A stretch of 64,000 nt of DNA from Ferrovum sp. (GTDB lineage Bacteria > Pseudomonadota > Gammaproteobacteria > Burkholderiales > Ferrovaceae), in assembly GCA_019456405.1 (NCBI GenBank), contig WJXM01000054.1:41953-105952 (forward strand). Reading direction: 5' to 3'. Below, in pieces: positions 20,592 to 31,267 of the stretch. The translations under genes and the position numbers were made by a program. The first letter of the stretch is position 1; the number at the start of each line of letters is the position of its first letter. Under the pieces are notes generated by a model, which did not search any database, was not told where the DNA came from, and was given only the letters and a program-made list of their open reading frames with translations.

Positions 20592-21740
20592 ATGGCTGTA
20601 GAACTGCCCTCGTCCTCTCGGGTGCCCGCTTTTCTTGTGCTGGCCGATGGCAGCGTTTTCAGGGGCTATTCCATTGGAGCCAAAGGGCACCGAGGGGGGG
20701 AGGTAGTATTCAACACGGCCATGACCGGATATCAGGAAATCCTGACGGACCCCTCCTATTGTCGTCAAATCGTGACCTTGACCTATCCGCACATCGGTAA
20801 TGTGGGGGTCAATCAGGACGACGAAGAAGCTGCCGAATTGTTTGCGGCAGGACTGGTTGTCCGTGACATTCCGCGTCAGCTCTCCAATTGGCGTGCGCAG
20901 GGAGGGTTGCCCGAATATCTCGAGGCACGGGGCATGATTGCCATGGCAGGAGTGGATACCCGGCGTCTGACCCGCTTGTTGCGTGAAAAAGGCGCGCAAA
21001 ACGGCTGTATCTGGGCGGGAGAGGAAAACATCCCCGCTGCTCTGGAAGTGGCTCGCGCTTTTCCTGGACTCAACGGCATGGATCTGGCCAAAGTGGTCAG
21101 TTGCACCCAACCGTATCCTTGGACGGAAGGGGTCTGGAGTAGGACGGGAGGGACGACGCGGGCCGAGAAGCGATTCCGGGTCATCGCCTATGATTTTGGA
21201 ATCAAACGCAACATCCTGCGCATGCTGGTGGAGAGGGGATGTGACGTTCAAGTGGTTCCGGCCATGACCCCGGCTCAAGAAGTGTTGTCCCAGCGCCCGG
21301 ATGGGGTTTTTCTGTCCAATGGTCCGGGCGATCCTGAGGCTTGCACCTATGCCATTCAAGCCGTTCGTGAGTTTATGGTGGCACGGGTTCCCCTCTTTGG
21401 TATCTGTCTTGGGCATCAATTGCTTGCTTTGGCTTCGGGGGGGCGTACCCTCAAGATGAAATTCGGGCACCATGGAGCCAATCATCCCGTCCTGGATCAG
21501 CAAACCGGACGAGTTTTGATCACCAGTCAGAATCACGGGTTTTCGGTGGATTCCCAGGGTTTACCCGCCCATCTCACGGTTACCCATGTTTCCCTGTTCG
21601 ACGGGAGTGTGCAGGGGCTTGCCCGGACGGATGTTCCGGCCTTCAGTTTTCAGGGTCATCCTGAAGCCTGTCCAGGGCCTCATGACGCAGCCCCTCTGTT
21701 CGACCGCTTCATTGCGCTCATGCAAGAATCTGGAATCTAA
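20592..21740 (+). CDS. carA: Carbamoyl-phosphate synthase small subunit
   Basis: Glutamine amidotransferase subunit that feeds ammonia to CarB for arginine and pyrimidine synthesis. 382 residues from ATG 20592, which has AGGAG seven bases upstream; upstream in-frame codons lie in the leader hairpin. N-terminal domain motifs include LADGSVFRG and [20 protein letters not shown]. The class I GATase domain has the nucleophile in [13 protein letters not shown] and catalytic His in [11 protein letters not shown]. carB begins two bases after the stop. Confidence 0.97.
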   Translation: MAVELPSSSRVPAFLVLADGSVFRGYSIGAKGHRGGEVVFNTAMTGYQEILTDPSYCRQIVTLTYPHIGNVGVNQDDEEAAELFAAGLVVRDIPRQLSNWRAQGGLPEYLEARGMIAMAGVDTRRLTRLLREKGAQNGCIWAGEENIPAALEVARAFPGLNGMDLAKVVSCTQPYPWTEGVWSRTGGTTRAEKRFRVIAYDFGIKRNILRMLVERGCDVQVVPAMTPAQEVLSQRPDGVFLSNGPGDPEACTYAIQAVREFMVARVPLFGICLGHQLLALASGGRTLKMKFGHHGANHPVLDQQTGRVLITSQNHGFSVDSQGLPAHLTVTHVSLFDGSVQGLARTDVPAFSFQGHPEACPGPHDAAPLFDRFIALMQESGI

Positions 21741-21742
21741 CC

Positions 21743-24700
21743 ATGCCCAAGAGAACCGATCTCCATTCCATTCTGATCATCGGGGCCGGCCCCATCGTTA
21801 TTGGCCAAGCCTGTGAATTCGATTATTCCGGGGCGCAGGCGTGCAAGGCGCTACGCGAAGAGGGGTATCGCGTCATTCTGGTCAATTCCAATCCGGCGAC
21901 CATCATGACGGATCCAGGAATGGCCGATGCCACCTACATCGAACCCGTCAACTGGAAGACTCTCGAGCGCATCATTGAACGTGAGCGCCCAGATGCTGTA
22001 TTGCCGACCATGGGGGGGCAGACGGCACTCAACTGTGCCCTCGACCTGGCGCGGGAAGGGGTGTTGGCGCGTTATGGCGTCGAGATGATCGGGGCGTGCA
22101 AGGAGGCCATCGATATGGCCGAAGATCGCGAAAAATTCAAAGCGGCCATGACTCGCATCGGCTTGTCCACGCCCCGTTCCGCAGTGGCCCATAGCCTTGA
22201 GGAAGCCCAGCAGGTACAGGCCCAAATCGGTTTTCCTGCCATCATCCGTCCCTCCTTTACCATGGGGGGCAGTGGAGGAGGCATCGCCTACAATCAGGAA
22301 GAATTCATGACCATTTGCGAACGTGGTCTGGAGGCGTCGCCGACCCGGGAGTTATTGGTGGAAGAGTCGGTGATCGGCTGGAAAGAGTACGAGATGGAAG
22401 TGGTGCGGGACCGCAACGACAACTGCATCATCATTTGTTCCATCGAAAACCTCGATGCCATGGGGGTGCATACCGGAGATTCGATTACGGTGGCTCCAGC
22501 CCAGACCCTGACGGACAAGGAATATCAGGTGATGCGCAATGCTTCCCTGGCGGTACTGCGTGAGATTGGTGTGGAAGCCGGGGGATCCAACGTCCAGTTT
22601 GCCATCAACCCCAGGGATGGACGCATGATCGTCATCGAGATGAACCCGCGCGTTTCCCGTTCTTCGGCTCTGGCCTCCAAGGCGACGGGGTTTCCCATCG
22701 CCAAGGTGGCAGCCAAACTGGCTGTGGGATTTACGCTTGATGAGTTGAGCAACGAGATCACGGGCGGTATGACGCCCGCTTCTTTCGAACCCACCATCGA
22801 CTATGTGGTGACCAAGGTACCGCGCTTTGCCTTTGAAAAGTTTCCGCAAGCCAATGATCGTTTGACCACCCAGATGAAATCGGTGGGAGAGGTCATGGCC
22901 ATCGGACGCAGTTTCCAGGAGTCCTTGCAGAAGGCTCTGCGTGGACTGGAAACTGGCGCCGATGGGCTGAACGAGATGACCACCGAACGCACCATCATCG
23001 AAGCCGAGTTGGCCAATCCCGGTCCCCATCGGCTGTGGTATCTGGCGGATGCCTTTCGTATCGGCCTGGAGCGGGATGAAATCTACCGTTTGTCCCATGT
23101 GGATCCCTGGTTTCTGGCGGAAATCGAGGATCTGGTGTCAGAAGAACAACAGATACGCGGTCTGACGCTCGAGATGTTGAGTGCATCGCGTTGGCGCGAA
23201 CTGAAAGGCAAGGGGTTCTCTGACCGCCGTATGGCTTATTTGCTGGGTAGCACGGAACAAGCGGTGCGTGCGGCGCGGCATGCCCTGAACGTTCGTCCCG
23301 TATTCAAACGGGTAGATACCTGTGCCGCAGAGTTTTCGACACAAACCGCTTACCTCTATTCCACCTATGAAGAAGAGTGTGAAGCGCATCCCACGGAGCG
23401 ACGCAAGATCATGGTACTGGGCGGCGGACCGAACCGCATCGGTCAGGGGATCGAATTCGATTATTGTTGCGTCCATGCGGCCCTGGCTCTGCGTGAGGAT
23501 GGGTACGAAACGATCATGGTCAATTGCAACCCGGAGACGGTTTCCACAGACTATGACAGTTCGGATCGTTTGTATTTCGAGTCGCTGACACTGGAAGATG
23601 TGCTTGAAATCGTGGCGCTGGAGAAACCTGAAGGTGTCATCGTCCAATTCGGTGGTCAGACTCCGCTCAAGTTGGCACGCGGACTGGAAGCCGCCGGGGT
23701 GCCCATCATCGGAACGACGCCGGACAGCATCGATCGCGCTGAAGATCGTCAGCGTTTCCAGCAGTTGTTGCATGAACTGGGTTTGCATCAACCGGATAAC
23801 CGAACCGCAGGCCATCGGGATGAAGTCCTGGGAGCAGCGCAGGCATTGGGATATCCCTTGGTCGTTCGTCCCAGTTATGTGTTGGGGGGGCGTGCCATGC
23901 AGATCGTCCATACCCCGGCGGATCTCGAAAAATATTTGCGCGAGGTCATTACGGATGGCGAGGGGATGCATGGTGTGGCGATTTCCCCTCGTTCACCCAT
24001 TTTGCTTGACCGCTTTTTGAACGATGCTATCGAAGTAGATGTGGATGCGGTCTGTGATGGACAAGAGGTGGTGATTGGTGCCATCATGGAGCACATTGAG
24101 CAGGCGGGCGTTCATTCTGGAGACTCGGCCTGTTCCATTCCGCCTTACAGCCTGACCCCTGCCATCCAGGATGAACTCCGCCGCCAGACCAAGGCCATGG
24201 CGCGTGCTCTGGGAGTGGTGGGATTGATGAACGTGCAGTTTGCGCTTCAGGGAGATACCGTCTATGTTCTCGAGGTCAATCCTCGTGCTTCGCGTACCGT
24301 TCCCTATGTGGCCAAGGCGACCAGTCGCCCACTGGCCAAGATTGCGGCGCGCTGCATGGCGGGGCAAAGTCTGGCCGAACAGGGAATTACCGGCGAGTTG
24401 ATTCCAGACTACTATTCGGTCAAAGAGGCGGTGTTCCCCTTTACCAAATTTCCCGGAGTGGACCCTATTCTTGGCCCGGAAATGAAATCCACGGGCGAAG
24501 TCATGGGCGTGGGGGCAACCTTTGCCGAAGCTTTCGTCAAGTCTCAATGGGCGGCAGGAGTCAAATTGCCCACTGGAGGAAAGGTTTTTCTGAGTGTCAG
24601 AAATGCGGATAAAGCACCCTTGGTGGAGATTGCGCGTCAATTGGTGGAATTGGGATTTGCGCTGGTGGCGACGCGCGGTACGGCAGCAACACTGAGTGCC

Positions 24701-24979
24701 GCCGGCCTCGAGGTGGTACTGGTCAACAAGGTCATGGAGGGGCGTCCGCACATCGTGGATATGATCAAGAATCGCGAGATTTCCCTGATCATCAATACGG
24801 TGGAAGAACATTCCCGGGCCGTACAGGACTCCTGGTCGATTCGCAATGCTGCGTTGCAGGGGCGTATCACCTATTACACCACGGTCGCCGGGGCAAGGGC
24901 AGCCTGCATGGGGATGCGCCTCGGACAGTCCGGTGATGTCCATGAATTACAGGCATTGCACCGAGGGTTGAAAATCTGA
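21743..24979 (+). CDS. carB: Carbamoyl-phosphate synthase large subunit
   Basis: Makes carbamoyl phosphate from bicarbonate, ammonia and two ATP. 1078 residues, full length. Two homologous ATP-grasp halves are seen: the first opens with [20 protein letters not shown], the second (about residue 555) with [20 protein letters not shown]. Each half has its FEMNPR-like metal motif ([38 protein letters not shown]). The C-terminal 130 residues form the MGS-like allosteric domain where UMP and ornithine bind in E. coli. Confidence 0.97.
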   Translation: MPKRTDLHSILIIGAGPIVIGQACEFDYSGAQACKALREEGYRVILVNSNPATIMTDPGMADATYIEPVNWKTLERIIERERPDAVLPTMGGQTALNCALDLAREGVLARYGVEMIGACKEAIDMAEDREKFKAAMTRIGLSTPRSAVAHSLEEAQQVQAQIGFPAIIRPSFTMGGSGGGIAYNQEEFMTICERGLEASPTRELLVEESVIGWKEYEMEVVRDRNDNCIIICSIENLDAMGVHTGDSITVAPAQTLTDKEYQVMRNASLAVLREIGVEAGGSNVQFAINPRDGRMIVIEMNPRVSRSSALASKATGFPIAKVAAKLAVGFTLDELSNEITGGMTPASFEPTIDYVVTKVPRFAFEKFPQANDRLTTQMKSVGEVMAIGRSFQESLQKALRGLETGADGLNEMTTERTIIEAELANPGPHRLWYLADAFRIGLERDEIYRLSHVDPWFLAEIEDLVSEEQQIRGLTLEMLSASRWRELKGKGFSDRRMAYLLGSTEQAVRAARHALNVRPVFKRVDTCAAEFSTQTAYLYSTYEEECEAHPTERRKIMVLGGGPNRIGQGIEFDYCCVHAALALREDGYETIMVNCNPETVSTDYDSSDRLYFESLTLEDVLEIVALEKPEGVIVQFGGQTPLKLARGLEAAGVPIIGTTPDSIDRAEDRQRFQQLLHELGLHQPDNRTAGHRDEVLGAAQALGYPLVVRPSYVLGGRAMQIVHTPADLEKYLREVITDGEGMHGVAISPRSPILLDRFLNDAIEVDVDAVCDGQEVVIGAIMEHIEQAGVHSGDSACSIPPYSLTPAIQDELRRQTKAMARALGVVGLMNVQFALQGDTVYVLEVNPRASRTVPYVAKATSRPLAKIAARCMAGQSLAEQGITGELIPDYYSVKEAVFPFTKFPGVDPILGPEMKSTGEVMGVGATFAEAFVKSQWAAGVKLPTGGKVFLSVRNADKAPLVEIARQLVELGFALVATRGTAATLSAAGLEVVLVNKVMEGRPHIVDMIKNREISLIINTVEEHSRAVQDSWSIRNAALQGRITYYTTVAGARAACMGMRLGQSGDVHELQALHRGLKI

Positions 24980-25035
24980 CCCCTCGATGGGGCCAGGCCA
25001 TATAACACGTAATTGAGTAGTGAGGAAGGAGAAGC

Positions 25036-25512
25036 ATGAACAAGACACCATTGACGGTACGGGGCGCCGAAAAACTCAAGGAAGAATTGCACCAGTTGAA
25101 GCACGTGCAGCGCCCGGCAGTGATCCAGGCCATCAGTGAGGCGCGCGCTCAGGGAGACCTGTCGGAGAATGCCGAATACGATGCGGCCAAGGAACGCCAA
25201 TCTTTTATTGAAGGGCGGATTGCGGAATTGGAATCCAAGTTGTCTCATGCCCAAATCATCGATCCGGCAGCGTTGGATGCAGACGGACGGTGTGTTTTTG
25301 CGGCTACGGTGGAAATGGAAGACCTGAACACCGGTGATGTCCACACTTATCAGATCGTGGGAGATGACGAGGCGGATATCAAGGAAGGCAAGATTTCCAT
25401 TGGTTCTCCCCTGGCCCGTGCCCTGATCGGAAAATCAGCGGGAGACGTGGCTGAAGTCCATGCTCCTGGGGGAATGCGTGAATATGAAATCAGGAAAGTA
25501 CGTTATGGTTGA
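25036..25512 (+). CDS. greA: Transcription elongation factor GreA
   Basis: Rescues backtracked RNA polymerase by stimulating transcript cleavage. 158 residues. The N-terminal coiled coil (residues 10-75) includes [17 protein letters not shown] and the tip acidic residues in [15 protein letters not shown]; the C-terminal FKBP-like domain has [19 protein letters not shown] strong AGGAAGGAG ribosome site precedes ATG 25036. Location after carB is conserved in beta- and gammaproteobacteria. Confidence 0.97.
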   Translation: MNKTPLTVRGAEKLKEELHQLKHVQRPAVIQAISEARAQGDLSENAEYDAAKERQSFIEGRIAELESKLSHAQIIDPAALDADGRCVFAATVEMEDLNTGDVHTYQIVGDDEADIKEGKISIGSPLARALIGKSAGDVAEVHAPGGMREYEIRKVRYG

Positions 25513-25933
25513 GCGCCGTAGGTCCTCATCTTCTCCCGTATCTGCGCCGCGCGCAGAACGGCCTCGGGTTTCCAAAGGAAAGAGCGGGGTCAAGAAAGTT
25601 ACCGCCAAAAAAGTAGCCCCCGCGGTTGTGCCTCCTTTGAAGTTGCCGGAAGCGGGAGAGGCATTGACGTTGTCGGTGGCCGATCGGGTACGCCTGCGTC
25701 AGGAAGCCCATCGCCTCGATCCGGTGGTCCTGATGGGGCAATCCGGTATGACGGATGCGCTTCTTCTGGAAATGGAACGGGCTTTGCGTGCCCACGGTTT
25801 GATCAAGGTCAGGGCCAGTGGGGTGGATACGGCAGCGGCACGCAGTGCCTTGGCAAATACCCTCACGCAGCGTCTTTCAGCCGCATTCGTTCAACAAATC
25901 GGCAAGATCCTGGTTCTTTATCGCCCGCGATGA
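25505..25933 (+). CDS. yhbY: YhbY-family (CRM domain) RNA-binding protein
   Basis: Small RNA-binding protein associated with ribosome assembly in E. coli. 142 residues. The CRM domain lies at about residues 60-140: [18 protein letters not shown] contains the GxxG-type loop, followed by [16 protein letters not shown] and a final [10 protein letters not shown]. The first 55 residues are an extra Lys/Arg/Pro/Ser-rich segment absent from the roughly 97-residue E. coli protein. Start overlaps the end of greA by eight bases, and the stop overlaps rlmE by four. Confidence 0.87.
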   Translation: MVERRRSSSSPVSAPRAERPRVSKGKSGVKKVTAKKVAPAVVPPLKLPEAGEALTLSVADRVRLRQEAHRLDPVVLMGQSGMTDALLLEMERALRAHGLIKVRASGVDTAAARSALANTLTQRLSAAFVQQIGKILVLYRPR

Positions 25934-26556
25934 AACCTACCCGGACCAGCAAGGCCTGGATACGGGAACATATCAACGATCCCTTTGTCCAACGAGCAAG
26001 ACGGGAGGGGTATCGGTCGCGTGCTTCCTACAAGTTATTGGAAATCGATGAGCGGGATCGCCTGTTGCGTCCCGGGATATCGGTGGTGGACCTGGGAGCC
26101 AGTCCCGGAGGATGGTCCCAGGTGGCGCGTCAGCGTATGGGCGTGCATGGCAAGGTCATCGGGGTCGATGTGCTGCCCATGGAAGCACTGGAGGGGGTGA
26201 CTTTTCTGCAGGGAGATTTCATGGCCCAAACGGTGCGGGAACAGATGAGGGCCTTGCTGGGAAATCGACCGGTAGACCTTGTATTATCGGATCTTGCCCC
26301 CAATATCAGTGGTGTCACCCTATATGATCAGGCTCGTGCGGCCGAGTTGTGGGAAATGGCTTTGGAGTTTTCTCTCGAAGTACAGGGACCCGAAGGTAGG
26401 TTTCTGGTCAAGGCTTTTCATGGAGCGGATTTTGAATCCTTCGTGCGGCGCATGAAGCAATGTTTTGTCCGGGTAGTGACACGAAAACCCGCAGCATCCC
26501 GAGATCGGAGTTCTGAAGTGTATCTGTTGGGGCAGGGATTGAAACCGAAGCATTAA
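25930..26556 (+). CDS. rlmE: 23S rRNA U2552 2'-O-methyltransferase
   Basis: Heat-shock-associated methyltransferase (FtsJ/RrmJ) that matures the large ribosomal subunit. 208 residues. The catalytic K-D-K-E set is visible: Lys in YRSRASYKLLEID, Asp in VLSDLAPNISG, Lys in GRFLVKAFHG, Glu in SSEVYLLGQG; the SAM site is VVDLGASPGGWSQVA. Begins on an ATGA overlap with yhbY and precedes ftsH, the conserved ftsJ-ftsH pair. Confidence 0.96.
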   Translation: MKPTRTSKAWIREHINDPFVQRARREGYRSRASYKLLEIDERDRLLRPGISVVDLGASPGGWSQVARQRMGVHGKVIGVDVLPMEALEGVTFLQGDFMAQTVREQMRALLGNRPVDLVLSDLAPNISGVTLYDQARAAELWEMALEFSLEVQGPEGRFLVKAFHGADFESFVRRMKQCFVRVVTRKPAASRDRSSEVYLLGQGLKPKH

Positions 26557-26655
26557 GGGGTGGGTTGGTGAATTTTGAACGGGTGGGCGCGCTTGGGCGT
26601 ACAATGATCCTTCGGAGTCTGGGGGAATTGTCAGATCGACTTGGAGGAAAGAGTC

Positions 26656-28554
26656 TTGAATAGCATCGTTAAAAATGTCTTGGCCTGGCTTTTCGTAGGA
26701 TTGGTGTTGATGTTGCTGGTCAGTCAATTCCAGAACCATCAACCGTCGGGCGATGTTCTGAGTTATTCCTCTTTTATCGAAGAGATGAAAGCCGGACATG
26801 TCACCAAAGTGATCATCGATGGACGGGCGTTGCGTGGCGAACGCTCAGATGGCAAACCTTTTACCACATATACGCCTTCAGATCCATGGCTGGTCAGTGA
26901 CTTGCTCAAGTATGGCGTGAATGTGTCGGCCAAGCCGGAAGAAGAGCCGTCCTTCTTCATGAATATGCTCATGTCCTGGTTCCCCATGCTGTTATTGGTG
27001 GCCGTCTGGATATTTTTCATGCGTCAGATGCAGGGAGGCGGACGAGGAGGGGCTTTTTCCTTCGGTAAAAGTCGTGCGCGGATGCTGGATGAAAATACCA
27101 ACCCTGTAACTTTCGCGGATGTGGCGGGGGTGGATGAAGCCAAAGAAGAAGTGAGCGAGTTGGTGGAGTTCTTGCGTGACCCCGGAAAATTCCAGAAATT
27201 GGGCGGACGGATTCCGCGTGGCGTGCTCATGGTGGGCAATCCTGGAACAGGGAAAACCTTGCTGGCCCGTGCCATCGCAGGGGAAGCCAAGGTTCCTTTC
27301 TTCAGTATTTCCGGCTCGGACTTTGTGGAGATGTTTGTCGGGGTGGGGGCCGCCCGCGTGCGCGACATGTTCGAACAAGCCAAGAAAAATTCGCCGTGCA
27401 TCATCTTCATCGATGAAATCGATGCGGTGGGCCGACAACGCGGTGCCGGTCTGGGGGGCGGCAATGACGAGCGGGAGCAGACTCTCAACCAGATGCTGGT
27501 GGAAATGGATGGTTTCGAAGCGACAATAGGCGTCATCGTCATTGCTGCCACCAACCGTCCCGATGTCCTGGATCCTGCACTGCTTCGACCGGGACGTTTT
27601 GACCGCCAGGTGGTGGTCCCTTTGCCGGATATCCGTGGACGTGAACAGATATTGATGGTGCACATGCGCAAGGTTCCCATTGCACCGGATGTTCGGGCCG
27701 ATATCATTGCACGGGGCACGCCCGGATTTTCAGGGGCGGATCTGGCCAATCTGGTCAATGAATCGGCACTCTTCGCTGCGCGTTTCAATAAACGTCTGGT
27801 AGACATGGATGATTTCGAACGGGCCAAGGACAAGATCATCATGGGCGCGGAGCGGCGTTCTCTCGTCATGCCGGAGCAGGAACGACGCAATACGGCTTAC
27901 CATGAGTCCGGACATGCCGTGGTAGCCCGCATGCTGGCTCTGACCGATCCGGTTCACAAAGTGACCATCATTCCGCGCGGGCGAGCCCTGGGTGTGACCA
28001 TGCAGTTACCCACGGAAGATCGCTACAGCATGAACCGCGATCAGATCCTGCAAAATATTGCCGTATTGTTTGGGGGGCGTATCGCAGAAGAAGTGTTCAT
28101 GAATCAGATGACCACGGGGGCCAGCAATGACTTCGAACGTGCCACCGACATGGCACGCCGGATGGTGACTCAATGGGGGATGTCGACTTCCATGGGGCCC
28201 ATGGTCTATGGGGAAAACGAAGGGGAAGTTTTCCTTGGACGGACGATTGCCACCCATAAGAATGTATCGGAAGCCACGATGCAAAAGGTGGATATGGAAA
28301 TTCGTCGCATCATCGACGAACAGTACGTTCTGGCGCGGGGCATCATCGAAAGCCACCGCACCGAAATCGAGGCAATGACCCATGCCTTGCTGGAATGGGA
28401 AACCATCGATGCGGAACAAATTGAAGACATCATGTCAGGACGCCCTCCCCGTCCGCCCAAACCGACTGCGCCGGTGACGCCCAAAGCGCCTCCTCCCAGC
28501 GCTTCGCCCCCTCCTGCCCCCGCGTCCACGGCTCAACCAGCTCAGGGAGTCTGA
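26656..28554 (+). CDS. ftsH: ATP-dependent zinc metalloprotease FtsH
   Basis: Membrane-anchored AAA+ protease that degrades misassembled membrane proteins and regulators. 632 residues. Start is TTG 26656, eight bases after GGAGG; it gives the family N-terminus [19 protein letters not shown] (first membrane helix), with a second helix near residues 105-120. Walker A is GNPGTGKT, Walker [15 protein letters not shown] region [20 protein letters not shown], and the zinc site HESGH (about residue 416). A 35-residue Pro/Ala-rich tail follows. A TACAAT hexamer at 26600 lies 19 bases after TTGAAC. Confidence 0.96.
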   Translation: MNSIVKNVLAWLFVGLVLMLLVSQFQNHQPSGDVLSYSSFIEEMKAGHVTKVIIDGRALRGERSDGKPFTTYTPSDPWLVSDLLKYGVNVSAKPEEEPSFFMNMLMSWFPMLLLVAVWIFFMRQMQGGGRGGAFSFGKSRARMLDENTNPVTFADVAGVDEAKEEVSELVEFLRDPGKFQKLGGRIPRGVLMVGNPGTGKTLLARAIAGEAKVPFFSISGSDFVEMFVGVGAARVRDMFEQAKKNSPCIIFIDEIDAVGRQRGAGLGGGNDEREQTLNQMLVEMDGFEATIGVIVIAATNRPDVLDPALLRPGRFDRQVVVPLPDIRGREQILMVHMRKVPIAPDVRADIIARGTPGFSGADLANLVNESALFAARFNKRLVDMDDFERAKDKIIMGAERRSLVMPEQERRNTAYHESGHAVVARMLALTDPVHKVTIIPRGRALGVTMQLPTEDRYSMNRDQILQNIAVLFGGRIAEEVFMNQMTTGASNDFERATDMARRMVTQWGMSTSMGPMVYGENEGEVFLGRTIATHKNVSEATMQKVDMEIRRIIDEQYVLARGIIESHRTEIEAMTHALLEWETIDAEQIEDIMSGRPPRPPKPTAPVTPKAPPPSASPPPAPASTAQPAQGV

Positions 28555-28572
28555 GGCCAGAGGGAGTCGTCA

Positions 28573-29451
28573 GTGCGGGTTCCCGGCGCGCTGGGGGGGT
28601 CTCCTAAACCACTCCCCGCAGTACACTGCGGGGAGTTTGTTTTGTCCTTGGCACGACCTCGGATCATGGGCATTCTCAACGTCACTCCCGACTCATTCTC
28701 GGATGGTGGGGCGCATTTCGATGCGCTGGCAGCCATAACCTGTGGACAAACCTTGGTGGCACAGGGAGCCGACCTGATCGATGTGGGGGGAGAATCCACC
28801 CGCCCCGGAGCTCCTGAAGTCGAGTTGGCCGAGGAATTACGGCGGGTGATCCCGGTCATTGAAGGATTGGTGGACACCCTGAAAGTGCCGGTTTCCATCG
28901 ATACCCGTCGTCCCCAGGTCATGCAGGCAGCCATCCGGGCAGGGGCCACCCTGATCAATGATATCGAAGCCCTGCAGGCCCCTGGAGCCATCGAATGTAT
29001 TCTCGAGCATGAAGTGGGCATTTGTCTGATGCACATGCAAGGACAACCCTTGACGATGCAGCAATCGCCCCATTATCCTCGGGGAGTTGTATCCGGAGTA
29101 TGCGATTTTCTCGCGGAACGGGTTGCTTTACTGGAGCGGTACGGTGTGGAACGCACACGCATTCTGATCGATCCGGGGTTTGGTTTTGGCAAGACCCGCA
29201 TCCATAACCTGACCTTGCTGCAGCAGTTACCGGTTTTGGTGGATTTGGGATACCCGGTATTGGTGGGGCTGTCACGCAAATCCATGCTGGTCGGTCAACC
29301 CGGCATTCCTCCGCGCGAACGTCTGGGAGCCAGTCTGGCTGCGGCTTGCTGGGCCATTCAGGCGGGAGCACATATTTTGCGCGTTCATGATGTGGCTGAA
29401 ACGCGTCAGGCAATGGAGTTATGGATGGATACCTTGACTGTGGAGGAGTAA
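28573..29451 (+). CDS. folP: Dihydropteroate synthase
   Basis: Joins p-aminobenzoate to dihydropterin pyrophosphate in folate synthesis; sulfonamide target. 292 residues from GTG 28573, which has GGGAG six bases upstream. Signatures: [26 protein letters not shown], and DPGFGFGKT with [11 protein letters not shown] 28642 is an alternative start, but the segment [12 protein letters not shown] before the core matches how family members begin, which favours the upstream GTG. A strong hairpin lies within the first codons. The stop overlaps glmM by one base. Confidence 0.92.
   Translation: MRVPGALGGSPKPLPAVHCGEFVLSLARPRIMGILNVTPDSFSDGGAHFDALAAITCGQTLVAQGADLIDVGGESTRPGAPEVELAEELRRVIPVIEGLVDTLKVPVSIDTRRPQVMQAAIRAGATLINDIEALQAPGAIECILEHEVGICLMHMQGQPLTMQQSPHYPRGVVSGVCDFLAERVALLERYGVERTRILIDPGFGFGKTRIHNLTLLQQLPVLVDLGYPVLVGLSRKSMLVGQPGIPPRERLGASLAAACWAIQAGAHILRVHDVAETRQAMELWMDTLTVEE
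28611..28636 (+). terminator. Perfect hairpin in the folP 5' coding region
   Basis: An 11-pair perfect stem (ACTCCCCGCAG/CTGCGGGGAGT) with loop TACA is followed by TTGTTTTG. It lies 57 bases after the ftsH stop, so it resembles an ftsH terminator, but it falls inside folP codons 13-22 if GTG 28573 is the start. Its 3' arm contains a ribosome-site-like GGGGAG. Confidence 0.6.
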
Positions 29452-30806
29452 TGAGCCGTCGTTATTTTGGAACGGATGGAATGCGTGGGCGGGTGGGCAG
29501 TGAGCCCATGACCCCGGTGATGATGTTGAATCTCGGCTATGCAGCAGGCACGGTCCTGGCCCAGGGAGCGGCTGCCACGCAACAGGATCGTCCGGTAGTG
29601 ATCATCGGCAAGGACACGCGCATTTCGGGCTACATGATCGAGTCAGCCCTCGAGGCCGGACTGTCTGCGGCAGGGGTGGATGTCATTCTGCTGGGACCCA
29701 TGCCGACTCCTGCGGTTGCCTACCTGGTTCGAGCCTTGCGTTTGCAGGCTGGGGTGATGATCAGCGCCTCCCATAACCTTTTCGAGGATAATGGGATCAA
29801 ATTCTTTTCTGCCGATGGGATGAAGTTACCCGATAGCGTGGAACTGGACATTGAAGCCCAACTGGATCAACCCTGGTCTTGCCGTGATTCGGCCCAACTG
29901 GGGCATGTCCGCCGCATGAATGATGCTGCAGGGCGTTATATCGAGTTCTGCAAGAGCACCTTCCCCTCCAATCTTGACCTCAAGGGATTGAAACTGGTGG
30001 TGGATTGTGCCCACGGGGCAACCTATCATATCGCGCCTCTGGTGTTTCACGAACTGGGCGCCGAAGTCGTCGCCATCGGTAATATTCCTAATGGAGTCAA
30101 TATCAATGACCACTGTGGGGCGACTCATGTCGATACCTTGCGTGAGGCCGTGCGCACCCATCAGGCCGATATGGGGATCGCTCTGGATGGCGATGGAGAT
30201 CGTCTCATCATGGTGGATGAGACAGGGAAAAGTTATGATGGGGACCAGTTGCTCTATGCTGTGGTCAAACACCGCCAGTCTTTGCCGGGATTCGCTGGCG
30301 GAGTGGTGGGGACCTTGATGACCAATCTGGCCGTGGAAAAAGCTTTTGAGCGGCGACGGGTCCCCTTCGTGCGTGCCAGCGTAGGGGATCGCTACGTTCT
30401 GGAAACGATGTTGGAACGGGGTTGGCTTTGGGGTGGAGAGAATTCCGGGCATCTGATCTGTCGGGATAAGCACAGCACGGGAGACGGCATCATTTCGGCG
30501 CTTCAAGTGTTGGCGGCTTTGGTCAGCCAGGGAGTGACCCTGGCCAGTTACACGGCCGAGGTGGAACTCTATCCCCAACGCCTGATCAATGTGCGCACTG
30601 CCCAACCGGTGGATTTCAAGACGTCTCCACAGGTTCAGCAGGCGGTGACGGCCGCAGAAGAGGGTATGGCCGGACATGGGCGGGTACTCTTGCGTGCTTC
30701 AGGTACGGAGCCCTTGATTCGTGTCATGGTGGAAGGGGAAGATGCAACCCAGGTGGAACGCTGGGCAGAAACCATTGCAGCGGCAGTGCGCGAGTTGGCG
30801 GCCTAA
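29451..30806 (+). CDS. glmM: Phosphoglucosamine mutase
   Basis: Interconverts glucosamine-6- and glucosamine-1-phosphate on the way to UDP-GlcNAc for peptidoglycan and LPS. 451 residues from ATG 29451, preceded by GGAGG and overlapping the folP stop by one base. Visible blocks: [14 protein letters not shown], the phosphoserine loop [18 protein letters not shown], the Mg-binding [13 protein letters not shown], and [14 protein letters not shown] near the C-terminus. ftsH-folP-glmM is a conserved proteobacterial order. The 3' end overlaps the convergent sixA-like gene by four bases. Confidence 0.97.
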   Translation: MSRRYFGTDGMRGRVGSEPMTPVMMLNLGYAAGTVLAQGAAATQQDRPVVIIGKDTRISGYMIESALEAGLSAAGVDVILLGPMPTPAVAYLVRALRLQAGVMISASHNLFEDNGIKFFSADGMKLPDSVELDIEAQLDQPWSCRDSAQLGHVRRMNDAAGRYIEFCKSTFPSNLDLKGLKLVVDCAHGATYHIAPLVFHELGAEVVAIGNIPNGVNINDHCGATHVDTLREAVRTHQADMGIALDGDGDRLIMVDETGKSYDGDQLLYAVVKHRQSLPGFAGGVVGTLMTNLAVEKAFERRRVPFVRASVGDRYVLETMLERGWLWGGENSGHLICRDKHSTGDGIISALQVLAALVSQGVTLASYTAEVELYPQRLINVRTAQPVDFKTSPQVQQAVTAAEEGMAGHGRVLLRASGTEPLIRVMVEGEDATQVERWAETIAAAVRELAA

Positions 30807-31267
30807 ATCAGTTCGGGATCGATCACCGCACGCAGGATGAGTTGGGGCTGCCCATTTCGCTCGCGTTGTGTGAGCCACCAGAGCGCTCCCTTGCGGACAC
30901 TCCAGGGTGCAGGTTCGCCAGTCATCAGCCAGGCTGCAGTTTCTCCCAGGGTGGGTTGGTGACCCACCAGCAAGGTGTAAGGATCAGTGGGCGCGGGCCA
31001 GGCGCAGGCCTGCAACAGGTCGCGCGGACGTGCGTGGGTACCCAGATGCGGCACGGTTTCGAAGTGTCTGGAAAAAGCGCTGGCGGTTTGCTGGGTGCGC
31101 TGTGCCGGACTGACCAGAATGCGGGGTTCGAGCGGCAGATGGGTCTTCAGCCAGTGGGCTACCTGCCGTGCTTGTCGGTGACCTCGTTCAGTCAGAGCGC
31201 GGACATGATCGGGGAATCCTTCCTCTGCTTCGGCATGACGCCATAGGATCAGGTGAAATTGACTCAC
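30803..31267 (-). CDS. sixA: SixA-type histidine phosphatase family protein
   Basis: 154-residue member of the histidine phosphatase (phosphoglycerate mutase-like) superfamily. The catalytic RHA motif is in [12 protein letters not shown], the second conserved Arg/Glu region is [16 protein letters not shown], and the late His is in [16 protein letters not shown], the SixA arrangement. SixA dephosphorylates phosphohistidine on signalling or PTS proteins in E. coli; the substrate here is unknown. Its start overlaps the end of ppk1 by four bases, so the two are co-transcribed, tying it to the phosphate block. Confidence 0.85.
   Translation of the reverse strand: MSQFHLILWRHAEAEEGFPDHVRALTERGHRQARQVAHWLKTHLPLEPRILVSPAQRTQQTASAFSRHFETVPHLGTHARPRDLLQACAWPAPTDPYTLLVGHQPTLGETAAWLMTGEPAPWSVRKGALWWLTQRERNGQPQLILRAVIDPELI

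Noticed and set aside
20586..21536. Long open frame on the minus strand opposite carA
   Set aside because: It is fully inside carA on the other strand and the protein shows no family motif or low-complexity sense; carA is unmistakable.
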